Shown here piece by piece: positions 8,498 to 17,008 of a stretch of 45,989 bases of DNA. The position numbers were made by a program, and so were the translations under genes. Source of the DNA: an uncultured Collinsella sp. (GTDB lineage Bacteria; Actinomycetota; Coriobacteriia; Coriobacteriales; Coriobacteriaceae); contig CAAEEX010000105.1 of NCBI GenBank assembly GCA_900755005.1, forward strand, positions 1 through 45,989, given 5' to 3'. Each line of letters opens with the position of its first letter. The first letter of the stretch is position 1. The notes beneath the pieces are model-generated. The model was not told the DNA's origin, did not search any database, and saw only the letters and a program-made list of their open reading frames with translations.

Positions 8498-8917
8498 CTA
8501 GACAAGTTTACCTTGGCAGTGATCGATCATATGCTGGATCATCTGTGCCTCAAAGCCCGCGTAGTCGCGGCGGCACTCCTTCATCTTGCCGTCGACGATC
8601 TGGTCAAAGGCAACCTTGCACTTGATATAGCGCGTGGACTTGGTGACCTCCTCGTGCGTCAGGCAGCTCTCCTCCATCTTGCTGGCGCCCAGGCCAAACA
8701 CCAGACGGGGGTTGTAGAGCACGTGGGGCTCGCCGGCATCGTCCAGGTAGACGCAAACCTTCTTGGTAACGCCAATCTGGTTGGCGGCCAAGCAGCCGGC
8801 ATCGTCGAGCGACTTGATGGTATCGATCAGGTCCTGGGCCACCGACTCGTCCTCGACGGTCGCAACCTCGCAACGCTGGGACAGGATAGCCTCGTCGCGG
8901 CAGAGCTCTTTAATCAT
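8498..8917 (-). CDS. Peptide deformylase homologue lacking catalytic Glu
   Basis: 139 residues, clearly a relative of the deformylase at 878-1288: both begin MIK, both have LAAN and a C-terminal QH.IDHC.G segment. I chose ATG 8917 because GGAGG lies 5 nt upstream; an ATG at 8929 is less well placed. Motif 1 is GCLAANQIG (Gln kept, the usual Gly before Leu replaced by Cys). Motif 2 is ESCLT instead of EGCLS. Motif 3 is HMIDH (129-133), so the general-acid/base Glu is replaced by Met. The metal ligands Cys85, His129 and His133 survive. A metal-binding protein without normal deformylase chemistry is the simplest reading. It is not a decaying pseudogene: the frame is open, the ribosome site is good and a terminator follows. 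Confidence 0.85.
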   Translation of the reverse strand: MIKELCRDEAILSQRCEVATVEDESVAQDLIDTIKSLDDAGCLAANQIGVTKKVCVYLDDAGEPHVLYNPRLVFGLGASKMEESCLTHEEVTKSTRYIKCKVAFDQIVDGKMKECRRDYAGFEAQMIQHMIDHCQGKLV

Positions 8918-9110
8918 ACGTTCCTCCATAGGGGTCGTTGTAACCGCTTAAGTATACGGTAAACACACATTTTCATGCGAAATATACCGCCGGACCGTAA
9001 CAAACCGCCGAACATCAACATGTAGGGAACAACTCCGTTGTAAAGAGGCTATAGTGGGTGCGTTCGTGTCAATCGGCCTAAACTCGGGGCCGAACAAGGA
9101 AAGGGTATGC

Positions 9111-10424
9111 ATGGACGAACTTTTTCACGTCAGTGAGCGCAAGTCCACAATCGGGACCGAACTTCGCGCTGGACTGACAACATTCCTGGCGATGGCCTAC
9201 ATCATCGCCGTCAACCCCGCAGTGCTCTCGGGCGCTGGCATCGATGCGGGAGCGCTCGCCTGCGCCACCTGCCTGGGCGCCGGCATCATGACCATCTGCA
9301 TGGGTATCTTCGCCAACCGCCCGCTCGCCTGTGCGTCGGGTCTGGGCATCAACGCCATGATTGCGGGCATCGCCACCACCATGTGCGGCGGCGACTGGCA
9401 CGTGGCCATGAGCGTTATCTTCCTCGAGGGCGTCGTCATCTTGCTGCTCGTCCTTTGCGGCCTGCGCGAGGCCATCATGGACGCCATCCCCGTGGTCCTG
9501 CGCCACGCCATCTCGGTGGGCCTGGGCCTGTTTATCGCCATGATCGGCCTGTGCGACGCCGGCATCATCACCGCTGGCGCCGGCACGCTCGTCGGCTTGG
9601 GTGACATCACCTCCCCCACCTTTATCGTCGGCATCATCTCCATCGTCGTGACGGTTGCCCTGGCTTCCCGCAACGTGCCGGGCTCGCTGCTCATCGGCAT
9701 CATCGTCGCCGTTATCGCCGGTATCCCGCTGGGCGTCACCCATGCGCCCGAGGGCCTCATCGCACCGCTCGACTTCTCGACCTTTGGCGCCCCGTTTGCC
9801 AGCACTGCCGACGGCAACCTTGCCATCGTGAAGGTCCTGACCGACCCGATGCTGCTCGTCGTTGCCTTCTCGCTGCTCATGAGCGACTTCTTCGACACCA
9901 TGGGCACCGCGATGGCCGTCGCCAAGCAGGGCGAGTTCTTGACCGAGGACGGCAATGTCGAGGACATCCGTCCCATCCTGGTCGTCGACTCCGTGGCCGC
10001 TGCTGCCGGTGGCTTTATGGGCGTCTCCTCCATCACCACCTTCGTCGAGTCCACCTCTGGCGCTGCCGACGGTGGCCGCACGGGCCTCACCTCCGTCACC
10101 ACCGGCGTGCTGTTCATTCTCGCCGCGTTCTTCTCCCCCATCGTCACCATCGTTTCCAGCGCCGCCACCTGCGGTGCTCTGGTCTACGTCGGCTACCTCA
10201 TGATGAGCGAGGCCTCCGAGATCGACTGGTCCGACGTGTCGCAGGGCTTCCCGGCGTTCATGATTGTCGCCGGCGTGCCCTTCACCTACTCCATCTCTGC
10301 CGGCATTGGTCTGGGCTTTATCGCCTACGTGGTCGTCGCGCTCTTTAAGGGCGAGGCATCCAAGATCAAGCCGCTCATGTGGATCGCAGCCCTCGCCTTC
10401 CTCGTCTACTTCTTTGTAGCGTAG
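9111..10424 (+). CDS. AzgA-type purine (hypoxanthine/guanine/adenine) permease
   Basis: 437 residues with about twelve hydrophobic segments. It belongs to the AzgA branch of NCS2 nucleobase transporters, as shown by TELRAGLTTFLAMAYIIAVNP near the N-terminus, the ACASGLGINAM segment, the SDFFDTMGT motif and the SSITTFVESTSGAADGGRTGL motif. Members import purine bases with protons. The start ATG at 9111 follows AAGGAAAGGG; an upstream in-frame start (9054) has no ribosome site. I see no purine riboswitch in the 193-bp upstream region. A strong terminator follows. Confidence 0.9.
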   Translation: MDELFHVSERKSTIGTELRAGLTTFLAMAYIIAVNPAVLSGAGIDAGALACATCLGAGIMTICMGIFANRPLACASGLGINAMIAGIATTMCGGDWHVAMSVIFLEGVVILLLVLCGLREAIMDAIPVVLRHAISVGLGLFIAMIGLCDAGIITAGAGTLVGLGDITSPTFIVGIISIVVTVALASRNVPGSLLIGIIVAVIAGIPLGVTHAPEGLIAPLDFSTFGAPFASTADGNLAIVKVLTDPMLLVVAFSLLMSDFFDTMGTAMAVAKQGEFLTEDGNVEDIRPILVVDSVAAAAGGFMGVSSITTFVESTSGAADGGRTGLTSVTTGVLFILAAFFSPIVTIVSSAATCGALVYVGYLMMSEASEIDWSDVSQGFPAFMIVAGVPFTYSISAGIGLGFIAYVVVALFKGEASKIKPLMWIAALAFLVYFFVA

Positions 10425-10448
10425 GCGCAAGATTCGCAATACCAAACA

Positions 10449-10490
10449 GCAAAGCGCGGAGTCGCATCGAGCGGCTCCGCGCTTTGCTTT
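10449..10490 (+). terminator. Intrinsic terminator after purine permease
   Basis: GCAAAGCGCGGAG (10449-10461) pairs with CTCCGCGCTTTGC (10475-10487). The stem extends inward with TCGC/GCGG, and TTTT follows. Confidence 0.9.
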
Positions 10491-10631
10491 TAAAACCAGG
10501 CACCACACGGACGCGCGATGTATTGCTTCGCAAGTTTTGGACGTTTTGCTCTCCAAACGGCACTACCGCCGGCAACATCCAGCAGATACGCTGAACCTAG
10601 CCGTATAGGCCCTATGAGAACGGGAGCAACC

Positions 10632-12422
10632 ATGGCAGCCTTGTTCACGACCCCCAAACGCAATGACACTACCGCCGGAACCCATGTTGCCGAACCCGAC
10701 GTTCGCCGTCGCATAGGACTCGCGCACGGCAGCTGGCGCCGCGTGACGCGCCGCATCGTCGTAGGCGCCGTGTGCGCGCTCACGGTGAGCTCGCTGCTCA
10801 TGCCGAGCGTCTCGCTCGCGGCGGAATGGGTCAAGGTCGGCGAAACCAAATACAACGCCGGCACTGCGGCGGGCGACGAGACCGGCACCTGGTCGTGGGA
10901 CGGCGCCGACGACTTGAAGCTCAACAACTATAACGGCGGCGAGATCCAGGCCGCAGGCAAGCTCAACGTGAATTACTCGGGAAACAACATCGTCACTGCC
11001 GACTGGATCGAAGGCATCAAGGCTTCTCATGGCAAGAATGAGAACGCCGAGCTCAATATCCAAGGCGACGCGGGCAGCACGCTCAGCGTGACATCTACTG
11101 AGGACGCTATCCTCTCCACGGGTAATATCAACATCGACGGAGCCGGATCCGTCAACGCCACGAGCGCTGGGTTTGATGCCATCGACGCCGAGGGCGATCT
11201 CGCTATCAAAGGTTCGGGCAACGTCAACGCCACGGGCGTATCGGATGGCATCAGGGCAAACGGCAATATCACGATTGACGACAGCGGGGCCGTCACCGCC
11301 AGGGCTACCAAGGACAAGGGTATCGGAACCGACAAGAACCTCACCATCAAGGGTGGCGGCACAGTCGAGGCAAGCTCAGCCGATGGTGAGGCCATTTGGA
11401 GCGGCGGCAACATCAATATCTCGGACGGCAGCCAGGTCAAGGCGAGCTCCGAGAAAGACGCCGCCGTCGAGGCCAAGGGCAGCCTCGCAGCCACAAACGC
11501 CTCCCTCAACGCAAACGGTGTTGAATATGGCGTCTATGCCCACAAGGGCATCACACTCGATCATGCAAACGTGACAGTCCGCGCAAGTAAAGGCAGATAC
11601 GGTGACGCCATTGCCCTCTTCACCTACCAAGACGATATCGTCGTCAAGAACGGCTCCACCGTGGACGCGTTTGCGGAAGGCGAGGTTTCGGCTGCATTCT
11701 CCACCAGAAACGATCGACCCAACGAGGAGGGTGGCCACATCTACATCAGCGACTCCGTTGTCAAGGCCATAGCCCGCTATGTCGAGAACGGCGACGGCCC
11801 CATCCCCTACAGCGAAAACCAAGATGGTGAGACGAGCCCCGAGCCCCAAGGCGAGAACATCGGCATCATCGCCCAGACCAGCGAGGGCGTCACACCCGCA
11901 GTCATCTCGATCATCCGCAGCAAGGTAACGGCCGAAGGAGATACAGCGGCAATCTTTGCCCGTGCCATGAGCGCTGACGGCAAGACAATCGGCACCATCA
12001 AGATTGAGAACGCCGCCATCCAGACGCCCGAAGGCGGCAAGGTCATTGACTATCGCAAGCTCCGTGACGGCATCTACGAGGCAGGCCAAGCCATCGGCAC
12101 GGGCGACGCTGTGATCGACTCCCCCTATAACGAAGCTGTCGCCAAGAGCATGGTCATCGCACCTCCCGAGGTAGCCAAGCCGGAAGACCCCAAGCCCGAC
12201 GAGACCAAGCCCGCAGAAAGCAAGCCCGCGGAGTCCAAGCAGAACCCCAAGCCTGAGGGCTCAAAGCCGACCAAGGCCGTTGCGGCTTCAATCACGAAAG
12301 CCAAGACTACCGGCGTGCTCGCGGCAACCGGCGACACCTCGGGTGCGGCCATCGTGGCAACCGTCCTTGCGGGAACAGCCGCTATCGCCGCAGGCACCAT
12401 GGCGAGCCGCAAGCGCTCTTAG
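10632..12422 (+). CDS. LAATG-anchored surface protein with beta-repeat region
   Basis: About 596 residues from ATG 10632 (GGGAG 5-6 nt upstream). A 47-residue charged N-terminus precedes a hydrophobic signal segment (RIVVGAVCALTVSSLLMPSVSLA), with likely cleavage near residue 63. Residues ~130-330 contain degenerate 22-24 residue units such as GNINIDGAGSVNATSAGFDA and GNITIDDSGAVTARATKDKG, resembling a right-handed beta-helix. A Pro/Lys/Glu spacer (KPEDPKPDETKPAESKPAE) crosses the wall. The C-terminus has LAATG (563-567), a hydrophobic helix and RKRS, a sortase sorting signal of the LAxTG type used by class E sortases in Actinobacteria. The ligand is unknown; an adhesin or glycan-binding role is a guess. 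No sortase gene is in the window. Confidence 0.85.
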   Translation: MAALFTTPKRNDTTAGTHVAEPDVRRRIGLAHGSWRRVTRRIVVGAVCALTVSSLLMPSVSLAAEWVKVGETKYNAGTAAGDETGTWSWDGADDLKLNNYNGGEIQAAGKLNVNYSGNNIVTADWIEGIKASHGKNENAELNIQGDAGSTLSVTSTEDAILSTGNINIDGAGSVNATSAGFDAIDAEGDLAIKGSGNVNATGVSDGIRANGNITIDDSGAVTARATKDKGIGTDKNLTIKGGGTVEASSADGEAIWSGGNINISDGSQVKASSEKDAAVEAKGSLAATNASLNANGVEYGVYAHKGITLDHANVTVRASKGRYGDAIALFTYQDDIVVKNGSTVDAFAEGEVSAAFSTRNDRPNEEGGHIYISDSVVKAIARYVENGDGPIPYSENQDGETSPEPQGENIGIIAQTSEGVTPAVISIIRSKVTAEGDTAAIFARAMSADGKTIGTIKIENAAIQTPEGGKVIDYRKLRDGIYEAGQAIGTGDAVIDSPYNEAVAKSMVIAPPEVAKPEDPKPDETKPAESKPAESKQNPKPEGSKPTKAVAASITKAKTTGVLAATGDTSGAAIVATVLAGTAAIAAGTMASRKRS

Positions 12423-12479
12423 ACGCCTCTGCGCACATGGCAGCTCCCGCGAAGGCCCCGAGTCCCAGCACCGTTTAAC

Positions 12480-12517
12480 AACGCCACCGCCGAGCTCCCC
12501 TCCGGCGGTGGCGTTTT
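12480..12517 (+). terminator. Intrinsic terminator after surface protein
   Basis: AACGCCACCGCCG (12480-12492) pairs perfectly with 12503-12515 around a 10-nt loop; TTTT ends at 12517. Confidence 0.88.
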
Positions 12518-12629
12518 CCATATGCGTCCGCAGGGTATGCACGAGATTGTCTTTGGTCTAGCCCAACCTGCATGAGCCGGCGTGCGACAATGGGGGCCGT
12601 CGATATCACAACGCCGAGAGAAGCCCGTC

Positions 12630-13295
12630 ATGGAAGCGCATCAAAAGCAGATAACCGTTCATGCACAGTATGCCGAAAGCGCACCAGTCATCTATCTTCC
12701 CGTGGTCATGGGCGACGGCACGGAGGTTTATGAACGCTGCCGAGAGCTCAACTGCCCGCCCTTCACGCTTGTCGGCATTGGCAGCCTCAACTGGAATCGC
12801 GAGCTGAGCCCCTGGGGATGCGACGGAACCGTGCGCGATGCCGAGCCCTTTGGTGGACAGGCCGCTGGTTTTCTTGACGAGTTGTTGAAGCAGATAATCC
12901 CAGAAGCCGAATCATCGCTCCCGCAACCGCCCACCTGGCGCGGCGTTGCCGGCTACTCGTTGGCGGGCCTTTTTGCACTGTGGGCACTTTGGCAAACAGA
13001 TGTCTTTGAGCGCGCGGCGAGTGCATCGGGGTCGCTGTGGTTCCCCGGCTTTATCGACTACGCGCGCGAGCGCACGATGACAGCTACGCCCGACGCCGTC
13101 TATCTGTCACTCGGCAAAAAGGAAACCAAGACGCCCAACCGCATGATGCGGCACGTACTCGACGATACGCGCGCGATGGAAGAGCTGTTTATCGAGCGTG
13201 ACATTCCAACAACGCTGGAGCTCAACCCCGGCAATCACTTTACCCAAACTGACCTGCGCATGGCACGCGGCATCCACTGGATACTGACGCATTAA
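12630..13295 (+). CDS. Alpha/beta hydrolase, esterase D/IroE-like
   Basis: 221 residues from ATG 12630 (GAGAGAAG upstream). The nucleophile elbow is GYSLAG and a C-terminal GNHF supplies a plausible catalytic His. The opening (PVIYLPVVMGDGTEVYE) and the fold order match serine esterases of the Fes/IroE/EstD type, which cleave esters such as acyl or siderophore esters. There is no signal peptide, so it is cytoplasmic. The substrate is not evident, and no siderophore genes are nearby. It is followed at once by a terminator that overlaps its stop codon. Confidence 0.75.
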   Translation: MEAHQKQITVHAQYAESAPVIYLPVVMGDGTEVYERCRELNCPPFTLVGIGSLNWNRELSPWGCDGTVRDAEPFGGQAAGFLDELLKQIIPEAESSLPQPPTWRGVAGYSLAGLFALWALWQTDVFERAASASGSLWFPGFIDYARERTMTATPDAVYLSLGKKETKTPNRMMRHVLDDTRAMEELFIERDIPTTLELNPGNHFTQTDLRMARGIHWILTH

Positions 13296-13335
13296 AAATG
13301 GCATCCACGCGTACATACGCATGGACGCCATTTTT
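13294..13335. terminator. Bidirectional terminator between esterase and uraA
   Basis: AAAAATGGC (13294-13302) pairs with GCCATTTTT (13327-13335). Inner pairing CCACGCG/CGCATGG strengthens the stem. The A and T flanks make it usable from both strands between the converging genes. Confidence 0.85.
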
Positions 13336-13355
13336 AATTTGGCTGAACGCAGCTG

Positions 13356-14690
13356 CTATTCAGCAGTCTCCTCAAGCTCGGAAGTATCGAACTCAAAGTC
13401 GTTACCGGGCAGGATGGCGTTGAACACAATGCCCACCAGCGAGCCCACGGCAAGGCCCGAAAGCGAAATCGTCACGCCGCCCAGCTCCAGCACAATGGCG
13501 CCGGTGGTACTGTAGGCAATGCCGAGCGAAAGCACGAGCACCAGAGCCGCCACCAGCACGTTGCGGTTGTTCTGGAAATCAACCTGGTTCTCGATGAGGT
13601 TACGTACACCAACGGCGCTGATCATGCCGTAGAGCACGAGCGACACACCGCCGATAACGCACGCCGGCATGGCGGCAATCACCGCAGCAAACTTGGGGCA
13701 GAACGAAAGCACAATGGCACAGCAGGCGGCAATGCGAATCACGCGCGGGTCGAACACGCGCGTCAGGGCAAGCACACCGGTGTTCTCACCATACGTCGTA
13801 TTGGCAGGGGCGCCAAAGAGCGATGCCAAGATAGTCGCCAGGCCATCGCCGAGCAGGGTACGGTGCAGACCGGGATCGGCAATGTAATTGCGTTCGCAGG
13901 TAGAGCCAATGGCGGAAATATCTCCAATGTGCTCAATCATGGTCGCAAAGGCCAGTGGCATGATGGTGATAATGGCCGTCGTGGCAAGACTGCTATCGAA
14001 CTGCGGTCCAAAGAGCGCGAACACGGTGTTGTCCCACACGACAGGTAGACCGACCCACGGCGCGGCGGCAACCCCCGAAAAATCAACCTTGCCCAGCACC
14101 GCCGCAACGGCATAGCTCACCACAACGCCCAGCAGAATCGGCACGATCTTGACCATGCCGCGGCCCCAAATGTTGCAGATGATGATCACGGCAACGGCAA
14201 TAGCAGCAACAAACCAGTTGGTCTGGCAGTTGGCGATAGCAGAGCTTGCCAAGATCAGGCCGATGGAAATGACGATGGGACCGGTCACCACCGGCGGGAA
14301 GAAGCGCATGACGCGCTTGGCGCCAAAGGCGCGGAACAGCGCTGCCAGCACCGGATAGAGCAGGCCGGCGCAGGCAACGCCCAGACAAGCGTAGGGCAAA
14401 AGCTCGGCCTCGCCGTTGGGTGCAATGGCGGCATAACCCGCGATAAAGGCAAACGACGAGCCCAGGAACGCGGGCACCTTACCGCGCGATAGAAAATGAA
14501 ACAGCAGTGTGCCGATGCCGGCGAACAGAAGCGTCGTCGAAACGGAAAGGCCGGTGAGCACGGGCACGAGCACCGTGGCTCCGAACATCGCAAACATGTG
14601 TTGCAAACCCAACACGAACATGCGCGGGCGGCCGAGCGACGATGCATCGTAGATGGCATCGGTGACGGCGGGCGTCGAGGATTGGGACAT
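13356..14690 (-). CDS. uraA: Uracil permease, NCS2 family
   Basis: 444 residues, about fourteen hydrophobic segments. UraA-type motifs include GLQHMFAMFGATVLVP near residue 30, the proton/uracil site region IGDISAIG and the later GAPANTTYGENTGVLALTRV. UraA imports uracil with protons. I chose ATG 14690 because AAAGGA lies 5 nt upstream; the open frame extends further to 14864 without a ribosome site. The C-terminus is acidic (FEFDTSELEETAE). I saw no PyrR-type attenuator in the 120-bp region before it. Its downstream terminator is shared with the esterase. Confidence 0.9.
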   Translation of the reverse strand: MSQSSTPAVTDAIYDASSLGRPRMFVLGLQHMFAMFGATVLVPVLTGLSVSTTLLFAGIGTLLFHFLSRGKVPAFLGSSFAFIAGYAAIAPNGEAELLPYACLGVACAGLLYPVLAALFRAFGAKRVMRFFPPVVTGPIVISIGLILASSAIANCQTNWFVAAIAVAVIIICNIWGRGMVKIVPILLGVVVSYAVAAVLGKVDFSGVAAAPWVGLPVVWDNTVFALFGPQFDSSLATTAIITIMPLAFATMIEHIGDISAIGSTCERNYIADPGLHRTLLGDGLATILASLFGAPANTTYGENTGVLALTRVFDPRVIRIAACCAIVLSFCPKFAAVIAAMPACVIGGVSLVLYGMISAVGVRNLIENQVDFQNNRNVLVAALVLVLSLGIAYSTTGAIVLELGGVTISLSGLAVGSLVGIVFNAILPGNDFEFDTSELEETAE

Positions 14691-14812
14691 GGAAGTCCTT
14701 TCGAATGGAAGGGCGATCAGGCATATCGGATAACCTGCCCGAACGATACGATCCGAACCATTGTACGCGATATGCAGTACCTCGCACGCGCCGCCACCTG
14801 CAAACGCTAGCG

Positions 14813-15946
14813 CTATTTCCAAACGCGCTCGGCAATACGCCTGACCAGCGCAATCTTTGCCCACTGCTCGTCCTCGGTCAGCTTATTGCCAATCTCGCAG
14901 CTGGCAAAGCCACACTGCGGAGACAGATACAGGTTCTCGAGCGGCACGTACTTTGCCGCCTCGCGGATGCGCTCGACGATAACATCCTCGTTCTCGAGCT
15001 CTGCCGCCTTGGTGGTCACCAAGCCCAGCACGACCTTCTTGCCGGGAGCAACGTACTTGAGCGGCTCAAAACCACCGGCGCGGGGCGTGTCGAACTCCAG
15101 ATAGAACGCGTCAACGTCCTCATGCGCAAACAGGTACGGCGCGATGGGGTCGTAGCCGCCCTCAAAAGCGTAGGTGGAGTGGTAGTTGCCGCGGCATACA
15201 TGCGTGTTGATAGCCAGATCGTCGGGCTTGCCCTCGATGGCGGCATTGTTGAGCGCCACGCCCAGCTCGCTTACCTTTTGCAGGTCGACCGGGCTCATGC
15301 CGGTTTTGGCAACAAAATCGGTATCGCAGTAGATGCCCCAGGTGCAGTCATCAAACTGGATGTTGCGGCAGCCCGCGGCATACAGGTCAGCAATCACGGT
15401 GCGGTATGCTGCGGCAATGGCATCGACGAGCTCTTCGTCGGTCTTGTAGACGGCGTGCAGACTCTCCTGCTGGCCATCGCAGCGGTCGAGTGTGACTTCG
15501 GAGAACGTCTGGATCGGCGCCGGAATGGTCTGGCGCGCGACCTGGCCCTCTCCCTCGAGCGACTTGATAAATTTGAAGTGCTCGACGAACGGATGATTCT
15601 CGCCGCTAATGGGACCGGTTACCACGGCGGTGTCGGCGGTAGTCTCCTCATCGTGGAACATGTAGCCCGTGCGCGAGGCGCGGCGCTCAATGCCGTTGAG
15701 GCCCCACATAAAATCGAGGTGCCAGTAGCTGCGGCGGAACTCGCCATCGGTAATCACCTGCAGGCCGGCAGCCTTCTGCTTGGCCACTAAGTCGCGGATG
15801 GCCTCGTCCTCGACGGCCTTAAGGCCGGAAGCGTCGAGTTTACCCGCGACATAGGCGGCACGGGCGTCCTTTACAGCCTGCGGACGAAGAAAACTGCCGA
15901 CGATATCGGCACGAAACGGCGCGTTCGGTTGAATCGAAGTGCTCAT
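14813..15946 (-). CDS. MetE C-terminal-like methyltransferase (YxjG/YxjH type)
   Basis: 377 residues matching the cobalamin-independent methionine synthase catalytic (UROD/MetE-like) domain without the N-terminal MetE half. Zinc-site candidates are His and Cys in INTHVCRGNYH, Glu in YLEFDTPRAGG and Cys in LSPQCGFAS. YxjG/YxjH proteins are linked to methionine salvage or methyl transfer to homocysteine; the methyl donor here is unknown. The start ATG 15946 has GGGAG 6-7 nt upstream; ATG 15964 is less well placed. The LysR gene at 16102-16998 is on the same strand just upstream, and the 155-bp gap contains two inverted repeats, so LysR control of this gene is likely. Confidence 0.85.
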   Translation of the reverse strand: MSTSIQPNAPFRADIVGSFLRPQAVKDARAAYVAGKLDASGLKAVEDEAIRDLVAKQKAAGLQVITDGEFRRSYWHLDFMWGLNGIERRASRTGYMFHDEETTADTAVVTGPISGENHPFVEHFKFIKSLEGEGQVARQTIPAPIQTFSEVTLDRCDGQQESLHAVYKTDEELVDAIAAAYRTVIADLYAAGCRNIQFDDCTWGIYCDTDFVAKTGMSPVDLQKVSELGVALNNAAIEGKPDDLAINTHVCRGNYHSTYAFEGGYDPIAPYLFAHEDVDAFYLEFDTPRAGGFEPLKYVAPGKKVVLGLVTTKAAELENEDVIVERIREAAKYVPLENLYLSPQCGFASCEIGNKLTEDEQWAKIALVRRIAERVWK

Positions 15947-15986
15947 AGATATCTCCCTTTGCATTGGTTGCTTTACTGGGACAGAG

Positions 15987-16054
15987 TATGAGCGCTCATA
16001 TGGACATCGTAAAATATATGTTTATAACAGTTTGATATAGATGCTTCCTATATC
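15987..16054. promoter_or_regulatory. Palindromes upstream of MetE-like gene
   Basis: A perfect 14-bp palindrome TATGAGCGCTCATA (15987-16000) and GATATAG-N7-CTATATC (16034-16054) lie in the gap between the LysR gene and the MetE-like gene. The second has the T-N11-A form of LysR sites and sits upstream of where the promoter should be. Confidence 0.5.
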
Positions 16055-16101
16055 AGTTTGGACTGCCATAAAGAGATTTGACCCGCGCAGAACGCAGCAG
16101 T

Positions 16102-16998
16102 CTAGATGTGCTGACGAATCGCTTCGATATAGGCCTGCCCGTAGCGCGTAAGTGTCGTGTTCTTGCGCGTGATGATGCCAATCTCCATGTACTCGTCTAC
16201 ATCGAGCGGAATCGAGATAATACCGGGGCCGTTAAGTTCATGGCTGATCACGCCCGAACACACCGTGTAACCGTTAAGGCCCATAGCTAGGTTGAACAGC
16301 GTCGCACGGTCGCGCACGCGGATATTCTTGCGGCGCTCAAAGGTCGAGGTCAGCTCCTCGGAATAGTAAAACGAGTTGTAGCTGCCCTGCTCATAGGACA
16401 GGAACGGGTAGTCTTCCAAGTCCTCGAGCGTCACACTCGAGCGACCCGCCAGCGGATGGTCGGAGCACACAAAGACATGCGGCATAGCGCAGAAGAGTCC
16501 TTCGAATACGAGCTCGTTGGCCGCCAGCATGCGCTCGATGACCTCGCGATTGTGCTCCGACAGATACAGGATGCCGAGCTCGCTTTTCATATGCGCGACG
16601 TCCTCGATAATCTCGTGGGTCTGCTCCTCGCGCAGGGTAAAGTCGTAGCGCGCGGCATCGAACTCGCGGATCACATCGACAAATGCATTAACGGCAAAGG
16701 AATAATGCTGGCAGCTCACACTAAAGTGCGGCACCTGCTCGGACGTGCCTTTGTACTTGCCCTCGAGCAGGTCGGCCTGGTCGAGCACCTGGCGCGCGTA
16801 GCCCAAGAAGGTCTCGCCTTCCTCGGACACAATGACGCCCTTGTTGGTGCGCTCAAAGATGTGTACACCCATCTCGTTTTCGAGATCGCGAATTGACGCG
16901 GTAATCGAAGGCTGCGACACAAAGAGCCGGCGCGAGGCCTCGGTGATGCTGCCGCATTCGGCAACTTTGACGACATATCTGAGCTGCTGGAGCTTCAT
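16102..16998 (-). CDS. LysR-family regulator (probable regulator of the MetE-like gene)
   Basis: 298 residues with an N-terminal LysR HTH (KLQQLRYVVKVAECGSITEA ... VSQPSITASIRDLE) and an effector domain from about residue 90. ATG 16998 has AGGGAG upstream. It begins 10 nt after the stop of the HAD phosphatase at 17009, so the two are probably cotranscribed, and the next gene downstream on the same strand is the MetE-like enzyme. By family habit it would bind the T-N11-A repeat at 16034-16054. Control of sulfur-amino-acid metabolism is inferred from position only. Confidence 0.88.
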   Translation of the reverse strand: MKLQQLRYVVKVAECGSITEASRRLFVSQPSITASIRDLENEMGVHIFERTNKGVIVSEEGETFLGYARQVLDQADLLEGKYKGTSEQVPHFSVSCQHYSFAVNAFVDVIREFDAARYDFTLREEQTHEIIEDVAHMKSELGILYLSEHNREVIERMLAANELVFEGLFCAMPHVFVCSDHPLAGRSSVTLEDLEDYPFLSYEQGSYNSFYYSEELTSTFERRKNIRVRDRATLFNLAMGLNGYTVCSGVISHELNGPGIISIPLDVDEYMEIGIITRKNTTLTRYGQAYIEAIRQHI

Positions 16999-17008
16999 GG
17001 CTTTCTCC

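Noticed and set aside
9078..10556. Long open frame antisense to the purine permease (492 codons)
   Set aside because: Biased composition rich in D, G, H and R, no ribosome site, no family features; it is a shadow of the high-GC permease gene. The same applies to 1379-2608, 5603-7273 and 18200-19519.
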